Source: Nocardia takedensis NBRC 100417
GTDB lineage: Bacteria > Actinomycetota > Actinomycetes > Mycobacteriales > Mycobacteriaceae
Assembly: GCF_000308695.1 (NCBI RefSeq)
Contig: NZ_BAGG01000081.1
Coordinates: forward strand, 34,146 to 98,145
Direction of reading: 5' to 3'
DNA: 64,000 nucleotides
Positions 26,887 to 36,162 of this stretch are shown in pieces. Position 1 is the stretch's first letter. Each line of letters starts with the position of its first letter. The notes under the pieces were generated by a model. The model searched no databases, was not told the DNA's origin, and saw only the letters and a list, made by a program, of their open reading frames with translations. Position numbers and translations under genes: made by a program.

Positions 26887-27915
26887 TCAGGAATTGCCCG
26901 CGATGACCACCTGCGGAATGCCGGTGCCGAGGGGGACCGGGACGCAGGCGGGCGCGGGGGCGGCGGGATCGAGCGCGCGTAGCAGCAGCCCCCGCACGAA
27001 CGGGTCGTAGACCATGTGGAAGTGGCCGGTCAGATTCGCCGGGCACAGGTCCTGGATCGCGATGTTGTCCGCCCCCGGGCCGCGCAGCGCGATATTGGCG
27101 AACGGCTGGATCATCTCGTCCACCCGACTGCCGACGGTCACGTATCGCGGACCGGGCACCGTGTCCCCACCCGCGTTGAGATCGACCATCACCGGCGAAC
27201 CGGCGGCCTGCTGGACCGCGGCGGGCGAGGTCACCCGCGCGAAGACCTCCAGCGCCCCCGGAATCGCCTGCGCCACCGGCACGAGTCCGTACATGACGCC
27301 GCCGTAGCTGGGCGAGGCCAACCCGACCCAGGTCCCCACATTCGGCGCACCCCCCAACTTGTTGACGTAGTACCGAGTGACGTTGGCCCCCTGGGAGAAC
27401 CCGACCAGGTCGACCTGCGCGGCCCCCGTCTCCGCGAGCACCAGGTCGACGAATTCGCCGAGTTGGCGGGCGCTGACGCGCAGATCCTCGGTGCCGTAAC
27501 TCTGCGCGCCGGGCGCGCCCCCGTAATTCAGTGCGAACACGCACATTCCGGCCTCGACCAGACTCGGACCGATGGCCGACCAGTCGGAGTAGGCGGTGGA
27601 ATCGGTGCCGTGCGCCAGCACCACCGGCCGCGGATGCGCCTGGTCGGGCACGCAGCCGAAATCGTTGACCCCGGCGGGGACGACGTTCGGATGCGCCCGT
27701 TGATAGAAGGCCGCGGCGAGGTGATCCGCCTGCGGCGGAGCGTATTCGCGCGGGATCTCGGCCGAGTGGTAGGCGGGTGAAGCGTCGAGGTCGACATCGG
27801 CCCGCGCCGCCGTTGCGCCGGAACCGAGCAACCCGGCTCCGGCCAGCACGCAGACCAGCATCACCCGCCTCCATCGTGAAATGTCACTGCGCCCGATCCC
27901 CACTGTTTGTCGCAT
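26887..27915 (-). CDS. Secreted class 2 lipase / alpha-beta hydrolase
   Basis: 342 residues. An N-terminal signal peptide (RRVMLVCVLAGAGLLGSG, cleavage likely after ATAARA) precedes an alpha/beta-hydrolase of the actinobacterial lipase class 2 (EstA/LipA) type. The oxyanion region is PVVLAHGTDST, the nucleophile serine is in DLVGFSQGANVTRYYV near residue 175, and the likely catalytic histidine is in NLTGHFHMVYDP. Paired cysteines suggest disulfide bonds outside the cell. It probably releases fatty acids from acylglycerols. The gene follows padR on the same strand. Confidence 0.87.
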   Translation of the reverse strand: MRQTVGIGRSDISRWRRVMLVCVLAGAGLLGSGATAARADVDLDASPAYHSAEIPREYAPPQADHLAAAFYQRAHPNVVPAGVNDFGCVPDQAHPRPVVLAHGTDSTAYSDWSAIGPSLVEAGMCVFALNYGGAPGAQSYGTEDLRVSARQLGEFVDLVLAETGAAQVDLVGFSQGANVTRYYVNKLGGAPNVGTWVGLASPSYGGVMYGLVPVAQAIPGALEVFARVTSPAAVQQAAGSPVMVDLNAGGDTVPGPRYVTVGSRVDEMIQPFANIALRGPGADNIAIQDLCPANLTGHFHMVYDPFVRGLLLRALDPAAPAPACVPVPLGTGIPQVVIAGNS

Positions 27916-27990
27916 GTCATCATGGTCTCCCGAGGGACCTGAAATCCGTACGCCGAAAGAGTGTTTCGGCGACAGAATGTTCCGCGACCG

Positions 27991-28635
27991 TTACTTCTCG
28001 GTGGGCTCGGCGGGGTCGTCGGCCAGAATGCGGTACAGCGCGCGCCGCGCCTCGGTCAGCACCTCGGCGGCTTTGGTCGCCTGCTCCGGGGTTCCGGCCG
28101 CGGCGACCTGCCCGACCGCACCCATCAACTGTCCGACGAGTCCACGCAGATCGACCGCCTGGGCGCCGACGTCGTTGGTGACATCGGTCCAGGGATCACC
28201 CAATTCGTCCTTGTGCTCGGTGACGTAGGTCTGGCCCGCCTCGGTCAGTTCCGCCGTCTTGCGACCGGCGACCTTGTCGATGATGACCAGGCCCTCGTCC
28301 TCGAGTTGGGCCAGCGCGGGGTAGATCGAACCGGGGCTGGGACGCCAGATGTCCTCGGTCCGTTCGCGAATGCGCTGGATCAGCTCGTAGCCGTGCATCG
28401 GCCCTTCGGCCAGCAGCAGCAGGACCGCCGCACGCACGTCACCGCGCCTGCCGCGACCTCCGCGACCCCGACCGCGCCCGAAATGCGGCCCCGGGCCGAA
28501 ACCCGGTCCGAACTCGGGACCGAACCCGTGCCGTCCACCGCGACGGTGCAGGCGCTGCTCCGGACCGAATTCGACGCCGCCCGGGTGACGCCTGCGACCA
28601 CGTCGCCCGAAATCTCGATTCTCGATGTTCTCCAT
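27991..28635 (-). CDS. PadR-family transcriptional regulator
   Basis: 214 residues. A basic Gly/Phe/Pro/His-rich N-terminus of about 65 residues (including FGPEFGPGFGPGPHFGRGRG) leads into the PadR winged helix: VRAAVLLLLAEGPMHGYELI, then RPSPGSIYPALAQLEDEGL. The C-terminus is a helical dimerisation segment. The ATG at 28635 has a clear AGGAGG 7 nt upstream, so the longer frame from 28758 is rejected. A tandem 11-bp repeat lies 36 nt before the start and is a likely autoregulatory operator. The secreted lipase downstream is a possible second target. The ligand is unknown. Confidence 0.9.
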   Translation of the reverse strand: MENIENRDFGRRGRRRHPGGVEFGPEQRLHRRGGRHGFGPEFGPGFGPGPHFGRGRGRGGRGRRGDVRAAVLLLLAEGPMHGYELIQRIRERTEDIWRPSPGSIYPALAQLEDEGLVIIDKVAGRKTAELTEAGQTYVTEHKDELGDPWTDVTNDVGAQAVDLRGLVGQLMGAVGQVAAAGTPEQATKAAEVLTEARRALYRILADDPAEPTEK

Positions 28636-28670
28636 GACTGCCTCCTGAGGCTGTTGTGTTCTTCTCACAG

Positions 28671-28692
28671 TATCGACGATATATCGACAATA
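28671..28692. promoter_or_regulatory. Tandem 11-bp repeat, probable PadR operator
   Basis: TATCGACGATA (28671-28681) is followed directly by TATCGACAATA (28682-28692). The junction forms the palindrome CGATATATCG. Repeats spaced by one helical turn, immediately upstream of padR in an otherwise GC-rich region, fit an operator with an embedded promoter. Confidence 0.6.
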
Positions 28693-28781
28693 CATCCAAC
28701 GCAAGGAACCGCCGGAAATTCCCGAGTGACGGCAAGCACGAACCCGGGGCACGGCCACCTCACGGCGGGACGGCGAAGCGG

Positions 28782-28847
28782 CCGAAGTCGGCGAGACAGC
28801 AGACCGACCGAAGTCGGCGAGGCGGCGGATCAGCCGATGTCGGCGGG
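28782..28847. repeat. Three CCGANNTCGG dyads at exact 26-bp spacing
   Basis: Near-identical dyads begin at 28782, 28808 and 28834 (CCGAAGTCGG, CCGAAGTCGG, CCGATGTCGG). The third overlaps the last codons of priA. They lie between the priA stop and the padR promoter. They could be duplications of the priA 3' end or regulator-binding sites. Confidence 0.55.
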
Positions 28848-31565
28848 GTCTATCTGCACGCGGACCGGGGCGTCGGAGCGTTGGGTGCTGCGCAGGGCCT
28901 GGGCGGTGGTGAGAGCGCGGGCCAAGGCGGCGCCGTGGCGGCGGTCGACGCGCAGGATCATGCGTTCGACCTCGGCGGGCGAATCGCCGGTGAAGGGTTT
29001 GCGGGCGAACGGCGGCAGCGGGACCGGGCCCAGGACCTGCGCGTTCGCGGGCAGGTCGGCGAGGGTCAGCAGGTCGTCGATCGCCTCGGTCGCGCCGTCG
29101 ATCGCGGCCATGCGCACGGCGGGCGGGAACCCGACCTCAGCGCGGGCCTCGAGTTCGGCGCGCGCGTGGCCGACCGGATCCCAGCGCAGCAGCGCCTGGA
29201 CCGTCGGGATCGACGGTTCGGCCATCACGATGACCTGCCCGTGCGCGCGGACCAGCGTGGCCGCGCCGAACCAGCGGCGCAGCGCGTCCTCGGCGGCGCG
29301 CAGATCGGCGCGGCCGAGCAGCGCCCAACTGTCGAGCAGCAGGGCCACGCCGTAGCCGCCGCGCACCGTCGGTTCCGCGCCGACCGTCGCGACCACCACC
29401 TGCGGCCCCGGCTCCACCGAATCCAACAGCGCCCCACCGCTGGAACCGCGCACCGGAACTCCCGGGAAGGCGCGGCCCAATTCCTCGGCGGTGCGGGCCG
29501 CGCCGATCACCACCGCGCGCAAGGCGCGCGACGCGCAGGTCGGGCAGCGGAACGCGGCCTCGGTGATCCCGCACCACCGGCAGGCCGGACTGCGGGCCGC
29601 CTGCGGATCGTCCTGCCGAGAACGGCTTTCCGGCAGCGTCAGCGGACCGTTGCACCGGCGGCAGCGCGCGGGCGTCCGGCATTTCGCGCACGCCAGGGCG
29701 GGCACGTAACCGCGCCGCGGCACCTGCACCAGCACCGGCGCGCCTTCTTTCAGCGCGGCCCGCGCGGCGGCGAAGGCGACACCGGGGATGCGGATGGCCT
29801 TGGCGATCGGGTCGCGCTCCAGGGCGATGTCGGAGTCGCCGGGCGCGCTGATGCGCGGCGAACTGTGCCGGACCTGGTGGCGGTCGGCGACCAGATCGTG
29901 CGCCCACCCCGATTCCACGACCGCCTGGATCTCCGCCGTCCTGGCGAATCCGGCCGCGACGAACGCCGTGCCGCCCTCGTGCGCGCGCATCATCGCCACC
30001 TCGCGGGCGTGCGGGTACGGCGCGCGGGGTTCGGCGTAGGTGTCGTCCCCGTCGTCCCAGATCACGATCAGACCGAGGTCGACCGCCGGGGCGAACACCG
30101 CCGCGCGCGTGCCGACCACCACCCGCGCGCTGCCGCGCAACACCGCCAGCCACCGCCGGTACCGCGCGGCCGGCCCGAGCCCGGCCGCCAGCCCGACCGC
30201 CGAATCCCCCACCAGCCGAACGCATTCGGCGAGCACCCGATCCAGGTCACGTTGATCGGGCACCAACAGGATCGCGCTGCGCCCCGTCGCGACCACCGCC
30301 GCCGCGAGTTCGGCCAACCGCCGCGCCCAGTCCTCCCCCGGCAGCGCCTGCCACGCGGCGCGCACCCCCTTGCCCTCCCCGAGGGCCGTCAGAAACGCCC
30401 CGCCGTGCGTATACCGCTCCCACGGACGCGGATCGAAGGCCCCTTCCGACGGCGGCCCGACCTCCGGCACGGCCCGCATCGCCCTAACTGTCCGAGACGG
30501 TGCACGTACCTCCCCGCCCGCTGCCCCCGGGGCGATCTCCCCGTCACCCCGCCGCACCGCCGATATTTCAGCGCACGCTGATTCGAACCCCTCCGCCTCG
30601 CCCGATCCCCCCTCCGCGACTCCCCCGACACCGCTCTCCCGCACCGAACCTCGGCCCCTCGCACCGGCCGAATCCGCGTCCTCCTCCCCCCGCGCATCTC
30701 CCGCGCCCGGGGCCGAACCCGCGAAATCGGTGGCCCGACCACCCTGGTTTGCCGTCGGCTGCAGAGGTTCGGCCGATCGGGCCTTCCCGGTGTGCGACAT
30801 CTCGCCCGCCGACCCCGCCTGCGTGACCACCGCCGACCCCGCGACTTCCGAAGTAGTCCCGGGCTCGGCTGATCGGTCGGCATAGTCCGATCTGTCCGTG
30901 ACACGGGATGGTTCGGCGTCGGCGACGCGTGACGACGCAGCCGAGGGCTCGGCATCCACTCCGCCTGCTTCCGACTCGGCGGCCGTGGGCGGTTCCGCGC
31001 CACCCGGAGCGTCGACGCGCGAGACCATCGCCGCCGGCGAGCCTTCGGCGGTCACCGTGCCTTCATCGGTACCCGCCCCCTCGACGTCGGCAACCGACTC
31101 GCCGTCTCCCGGCGGTTTCTCGCCCGCGTCCGCGGCGGGTTCTTCGGAATCCGCGTCACCGCGAGGGGATTTCGAGGGCTTGACGCCGTTCTCGGTGCGG
31201 GCGTGGCGCGGCGGGATCGCCAGGCGCAGCACGTCGGCGCGGGTGCCCGCGTAGCGGTGGGCGACGGCGGTGGCCAGGGTGAGAATTTCGGGGGTGAGCA
31301 CGCGTTCGGCCGAGACCACGCGTTCGAGGTTCACCATCTTGCCGGTGTGCTCGGTGTGTTCGAGACGTTCGAGCAGGTAGCCGTCGACCAGGCGGCCGGC
31401 GAAGCGGACGCGCACCCGCACCCCGGGGCGGGCGATGTCGTCGAGTTCCGGCGGGACCACGTAGTCGAAGTCGCGGTCCAGGTGCGCGGGCGACAACAGC
31501 GGGAGCACCCGCGCGATGGGGTGTCCCGCTGTTGTCGTCGGCGCTGTGCGCTGGGGCCGAGTCAC
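28830..31565 (-). CDS. priA: Primosomal protein N' (PriA), helicase-inactive form with large internal insertion
   Basis: 911 residues against roughly 640-690 in most actinobacterial PriA. The N-terminal DNA-binding domain (residues ~15-120) and the C-terminal part from WERYTHGGAFLTALGEGKG are recognisable. Between them lies about 245 residues of acidic, Ser/Glu/Ala/Gly-rich low complexity (about 130-373). No Walker A GxxxxGKT motif is present, and the position of the DEAH box reads VIWDDGDDTY; loss of ATPase motifs is known for actinobacterial PriA. The zinc cysteines remain (CAKC, CRRC, CRWC, CPTC). It probably acts as a replication-restart scaffold. It begins 31 nt after metK ends. Confidence 0.93.
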   Translation of the reverse strand: MTRPQRTAPTTTAGHPIARVLPLLSPAHLDRDFDYVVPPELDDIARPGVRVRVRFAGRLVDGYLLERLEHTEHTGKMVNLERVVSAERVLTPEILTLATAVAHRYAGTRADVLRLAIPPRHARTENGVKPSKSPRGDADSEEPAADAGEKPPGDGESVADVEGAGTDEGTVTAEGSPAAMVSRVDAPGGAEPPTAAESEAGGVDAEPSAASSRVADAEPSRVTDRSDYADRSAEPGTTSEVAGSAVVTQAGSAGEMSHTGKARSAEPLQPTANQGGRATDFAGSAPGAGDARGEEDADSAGARGRGSVRESGVGGVAEGGSGEAEGFESACAEISAVRRGDGEIAPGAAGGEVRAPSRTVRAMRAVPEVGPPSEGAFDPRPWERYTHGGAFLTALGEGKGVRAAWQALPGEDWARRLAELAAAVVATGRSAILLVPDQRDLDRVLAECVRLVGDSAVGLAAGLGPAARYRRWLAVLRGSARVVVGTRAAVFAPAVDLGLIVIWDDGDDTYAEPRAPYPHAREVAMMRAHEGGTAFVAAGFARTAEIQAVVESGWAHDLVADRHQVRHSSPRISAPGDSDIALERDPIAKAIRIPGVAFAAARAALKEGAPVLVQVPRRGYVPALACAKCRTPARCRRCNGPLTLPESRSRQDDPQAARSPACRWCGITEAAFRCPTCASRALRAVVIGAARTAEELGRAFPGVPVRGSSGGALLDSVEPGPQVVVATVGAEPTVRGGYGVALLLDSWALLGRADLRAAEDALRRWFGAATLVRAHGQVIVMAEPSIPTVQALLRWDPVGHARAELEARAEVGFPPAVRMAAIDGATEAIDDLLTLADLPANAQVLGPVPLPPFARKPFTGDSPAEVERMILRVDRRHGAALARALTTAQALRSTQRSDAPVRVQIDPADIG

Positions 31566-31595
31566 GCGGCCGCAACCCGGAAACGCACGGGCGGC

Positions 31596-32807
<1,212 letters not shown>

Positions 32808-33062
32808 AGTTGTTCCCTCTCCCTCAACGGGTTTCTCGTATTTCTCGGGACCGCGACGGTAGTGCACCGAGCCGACCCCCGTGCGGTCTCATCCCAGACT
32901 ATTGCAAACCACCGACGCGTTGGTCAGGGTCGCGACGGCCGGCAGGTTGTTGTCGCGTCCATGCCGTCCCAGACAGCGTGGCGTCACGATCCGGACACCG
33001 TGCCCGACCTCCGCGACCGGGAGTGAACCCCCGGTGCGGCAACACTATTCGATGGTGAACGC

Positions 33063-34289
33063 TCAACGGCGCAGCAGCGGCCCGAGCGCGTCGAGCACCC
33101 GGCTCGCCAGCAGCGCCTTGGACCCGTGGTCCAGCGCCTGTTCGGTGCCGTCGGCCCCGAGCAGCCAGCCGTCGTTGGTGTCGACCTCGAACGCCTTGCC
33201 CTCGCCGACCGCGTTGACGACCAGCAGATCGCAGCCCTTGCGCGCCAGTTTGGACCGCGCGTGGGTCAGCACGTCGCCGTGCTCGTCACCGGTCTCGGCG
33301 GCGAAGCCGACGATGGCCGTACCGGGCAACTGACCGTCGCGACGCGACTGCACCAGACCGGCCAGGATGTCGTCGGTCTTGGTCAACGCGATGACGTCGG
33401 GTTCGTTCGCGCCCTTTTTGATCTTGGCCGCCGCCACGTTGGTGGGCCGGAAATCCGCGACCGCCGCGGCCATGATCACCGCGTCCGCGCCGACCGCGTG
33501 CTTGTCCACGGCGGTCTTGAGCTGTTCGGCGGTGGTGACGTGCACCAGTTCGACGGCGGCGGGCGCGGCCATCTCGATCGTGTTGCCCGCGATCAGCGTG
33601 ACCTGGGCGCCGCGCTGGGCGGCCACCCGCGCCAGGGCGTAACCCTGCTTGCCGGAACTGCGGTTGCCGAGGAAGCGCACCGGATCCAACGGCTCCCTGG
33701 TGCCGCCCGCGGTGATGACCACGCGGCGGCCGACCAGATCGCGCGGAATGGCGTCGGTGCGTTCCTGCAACAGCATCGCCAACCCGAAGATCTCCTCGGG
33801 TTCGGGCAGCCGCCCCGGCCCGGTGTCGGCGCCGGTGAGCCTGCCCGAGGCGGGCTCCATCACGATCGCGCCGTGCGCGCGCAGCGTCTCGACATTGGCG
33901 ACGGTGGCCGGATGCTCCCACATCTCGGTGTGCATCGCGGGCGCGAACAGCACGGGACATCGCGCCGTCAGCAGGGTGGCGGTGAGCAGGTCGTCGGCGC
34001 GGCCGTGCGCGGCGCGCGCCATCAGGTCGGCGGTGGCCGGGGCGATGACGACGAGGTCGGCCTCCTGGCCCAGACGCACGTGCGGCACCTCGGGCACATC
34101 GGTGAACACATCGGTGTGCACCGGATTGCCCGACAGCGCCTCGAAGGTGGCCTTACCGATGAAACGCAGGGCCGACTCGGTGGGGATCACCCGGACGTCG
34201 TGTCCGGTCTCGGTGAAGCGCCGGACTAGTGCGCATGCCTTGTAGGCGGCGATTCCTCCGCCTACGCCGACGACGATCCGTGTGGTCAC
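33063..34289 (-). CDS. coaBC: Bifunctional phosphopantothenoylcysteine decarboxylase / synthetase
   Basis: 408 residues. The N-terminal flavoprotein CoaC domain has GVGGGIAAYKACALVR and the substrate motif PAMHTEMWEHPAT; histidine replaces the usual asparagine, as I recall from mycobacterial CoaBC. The C-terminal CoaB synthetase domain contains ITAGGTREPLDPVRFLGNRS, SSGKQGYALA and, further on, AAVADFRP and IKKG. Together they convert phosphopantothenate to phosphopantetheine for coenzyme A. It lies downstream of rpoZ after a 52-nt gap. Confidence 0.96.
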   Translation of the reverse strand: MTTRIVVGVGGGIAAYKACALVRRFTETGHDVRVIPTESALRFIGKATFEALSGNPVHTDVFTDVPEVPHVRLGQEADLVVIAPATADLMARAAHGRADDLLTATLLTARCPVLFAPAMHTEMWEHPATVANVETLRAHGAIVMEPASGRLTGADTGPGRLPEPEEIFGLAMLLQERTDAIPRDLVGRRVVITAGGTREPLDPVRFLGNRSSGKQGYALARVAAQRGAQVTLIAGNTIEMAAPAAVELVHVTTAEQLKTAVDKHAVGADAVIMAAAVADFRPTNVAAAKIKKGANEPDVIALTKTDDILAGLVQSRRDGQLPGTAIVGFAAETGDEHGDVLTHARSKLARKGCDLLVVNAVGEGKAFEVDTNDGWLLGADGTEQALDHGSKALLASRVLDALGPLLRR

Positions 34290-34341
34290 AACCCCTCCGG
34301 GTGGCTGATCCCCGCGCGAGCGAGGAAGGACGACAGAGCTC

Positions 34342-34617
34342 TTATTCGCCTTCGGAATGCTCGAGCAGATCGGAGTGGATCTCGCGCATCGCCACCGACA
34401 GCGGCTTCTCCTGCAGGCCGGGCTCGACCAGCGGGCCGACGTATTCGAGGATGCCGTCGCCGAGCTGGTTGTAGTAGTCGTTGATCTGCCGTGCCCGCTT
34501 GGCCGCGTAGATGACCAGCGCGTACTTCGACGAGGTCCGCTCGAGCAGTTCGTCGATGGGGGGGTTGGTCAGGCCGACCGGGGTGTCGTACGCGGGCACG
34601 GTCTTGGTATCGCTCAC
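34342..34617 (-). CDS. rpoZ: RNA polymerase omega subunit
   Basis: 91 residues. The segment NPPIDELLERTSSKYALVIY and AAKRARQINDYYNQLG form the conserved omega core that wraps the beta-prime subunit. The GTG at 34617 is chosen because GGAG lies upstream and homologues begin there; the open frame to 34725 overlaps gmk. The order gmk-rpoZ-coaBC-metK is conserved in Actinobacteria. Confidence 0.95.
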   Translation of the reverse strand: MSDTKTVPAYDTPVGLTNPPIDELLERTSSKYALVIYAAKRARQINDYYNQLGDGILEYVGPLVEPGLQEKPLSVAMREIHSDLLEHSEGE

Positions 34618-34681
34618 GGGGCAGGCTCCTGCGTTGTCGTCGGAAGAAGGTGCACGCGCTCGGGACGGCGCAGCGCGGTGC

Positions 34682-35263
34682 TCATCGCGAATTTGTGCTA
34701 ACGAACAACGATACCAACTGCTCACAGGCGCTGGTCACCTCGTCGTTCACGATCACGATGTCGAACTCGTCACAGGCCGCGAGCTCGACCCGCGCCGTCT
34801 CCAGCCGCCGGGCGATCACCTCCGGCGATTCGGTGCCGCGCGAGGTCAGACGCGTGACCAGCTCGTCCCAGCTGGGCGGGGCGAGGAAGACCAGGATGGC
34901 TTCGGGGAGGGCGCGGCGCACCGAGCGCGCGCCTTCGAGGTCGACTTCGACCAGAACGTTCTTGCCCAGGGCCAGTGCGTCGCGCACCGGGCTCGCCGGG
35001 GTGCCGGACCGCTGGAGTCCGCCGTGGATCTCCGCCCACTCGAGCAGTTCGCCCGCCTCGATCATGGCGTCGAACTCGTCCCGGGAGACGAACCGGTAGT
35101 CCAGTCCGTCGACCTCCCCGGGCCGGGGGGCCCGGGTTGTCGCGGACACACTGAAGACCAGTTCGGGCAGGTATTCCCGCACGCACCGCACGACCGTGGA
35201 CTTGCCCACGGCCGAGGGGCCGACCAGTACTACCAGTCGACCCTTCCGCGTGTGTTCGACCAC
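34682..35263 (-). CDS. gmk: Guanylate kinase
   Basis: 193 residues, full length. It phosphorylates GMP to GDP. The P-loop VLVGPSAVGKSTVVRCV is at residues ~12-28, the GMP-binding segment SATTRAPRPGEVDGLDYRF near 40-58, and the lid region follows LLEWAEIHG. The start lies 8 nt after the mihF stop, so the two are co-transcribed. Confidence 0.97.
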   Translation of the reverse strand: MVEHTRKGRLVVLVGPSAVGKSTVVRCVREYLPELVFSVSATTRAPRPGEVDGLDYRFVSRDEFDAMIEAGELLEWAEIHGGLQRSGTPASPVRDALALGKNVLVEVDLEGARSVRRALPEAILVFLAPPSWDELVTRLTSRGTESPEVIARRLETARVELAACDEFDIVIVNDEVTSACEQLVSLFVSTNSR

Positions 35264-35271
35264 CCTCGTGA

Positions 35272-35592
35272 TCAGGCGTCGAAGTCGAACCGGGCCAACA
35301 GCGCCTTGCGCTGCCGATCGCCGAGTCCGCGCAGTCTGCGGGTCGGGGCGATCTCCAGTTCGGTCATGATCTCGGCAGCCTTGACCTTGCCCACCTTCGG
35401 CAGGGCCTCGAGCAGCGCGGAGACCTTCATCTTGCCGAGGATCTCGTCGGTCTCGGCGTCCTTCAGGACGCTCTTCAGGTCGGTGCCGCCGCGCTTCAAA
35501 CGCTCCTTGAGCTCCGCCCGAGCGCGGCGAGCTGCCGCCGCCTTCTCCAGAGCAGCGGCGCGCTGCTCGTCAGTCAGCTGGGGAAGGGCCAC
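35272..35592 (-). CDS. mihF: Actinobacterial integration host factor
   Basis: 106 residues. An N-terminal basic helix (EQRAAALEKAAAARRARAEL) is followed by the helix-two-turn-helix-like segment KVSALLEALPKVGKVKAAEI and PTRRLRGLGDRQRKALLARF. This is the mycobacterial/streptomycete IHF family, unrelated to HU-type IHF, a sequence-independent nucleoid protein that affects phage integration and replication. The GTG start is preceded by GGAGGAACC. An AT-rich stretch directly upstream (35610-35640) probably carries the promoter of the mihF-gmk-rpoZ-coaBC genes. Confidence 0.94.
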   Translation of the reverse strand: MALPQLTDEQRAAALEKAAAARRARAELKERLKRGGTDLKSVLKDAETDEILGKMKVSALLEALPKVGKVKAAEIMTELEIAPTRRLRGLGDRQRKALLARFDFDA

Positions 35593-36109
35593 GGTTCCTC
35601 CGTCTCATCGTTCATTGCATATCAACAACCATCGAATAACCCGACAGTCTCAGCGACCGTACCCACGTGGTCCGCCAATTGCGAACCCACCCCCCAGGTC
35701 AGCGCATGATTCCGGATGCCGTAAGGATGCGCGCGCCCGGATGCGCGCGGTGACCGACTCCCCGTCGCGCTCACCTCGGTGTTCCCGTGAAAGGTGCTGC
35801 CACCAGGAGGTTTTCGCGATCCGCGAGCGGTAGCGGGGCGATAGCGGCGATGCCGCCGGGCGCGTCGCGGAGCACACACGCGCCCTACCAGGAACTTTCT
35901 GGAATTTTCCGCGTGTCGATGCGAACTCCCGCGTGTCGGATCGAACACATGTCCCCCTCGCGGGCGGGCGCGGCCGTCGCGAACGCCCTGAACGGGCCGC
36001 TGAGAGCCACACCGGACGCACCCACACTCCGGGGCCGGACCGACCGGAAAAACCGCGCAGAACGGCGCACGGGACCCGCGATCGGCCACCGTCGCGCACC
36101 GTCAATGCA
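35593..36109. other. Long intergenic region upstream of mihF
   Basis: About 520 nt without a convincing gene. Frames on both strands lack recognisable domains, and the two minus-strand frames that span it overlap each other. Visible features are an AT-rich promoter-like stretch next to mihF and two copies of CCGCGTGTCG about 24 nt apart near 35910-35940. Confidence 0.5.
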
Positions 36110-36138
36110 ACGGGCGGTGACGCATCGTCACCGCCCGT
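36110..36138 (-). terminator. Terminator hairpin at the end of the pyr operon
   Basis: A perfect 13-bp stem (36110-36122 with 36126-36138) with loop CAT lies about 25 nt beyond the pyrF stop. It separates the pyrimidine operon from mihF. Confidence 0.8.
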
Positions 36139-36162
36139 CGACAGGTCGTCCCCGATCCGCCG

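Noticed and set aside
27870..27890. CRP-like GTGA-N4-TCAC at the lipase start
   Set aside because: The spacer is 4 nt, not 6, and the site lies within the coding start.
32868..33062. SAM riboswitch upstream of metK
   Set aside because: No recognisable SAM-I or SAM-IV core; only a possible -10 hexamer is seen.
35935..35955. SOS-box-like TCGAAC-ACAT-GTCCCC
   Set aside because: Only one half-site matches, and no gene starts nearby.
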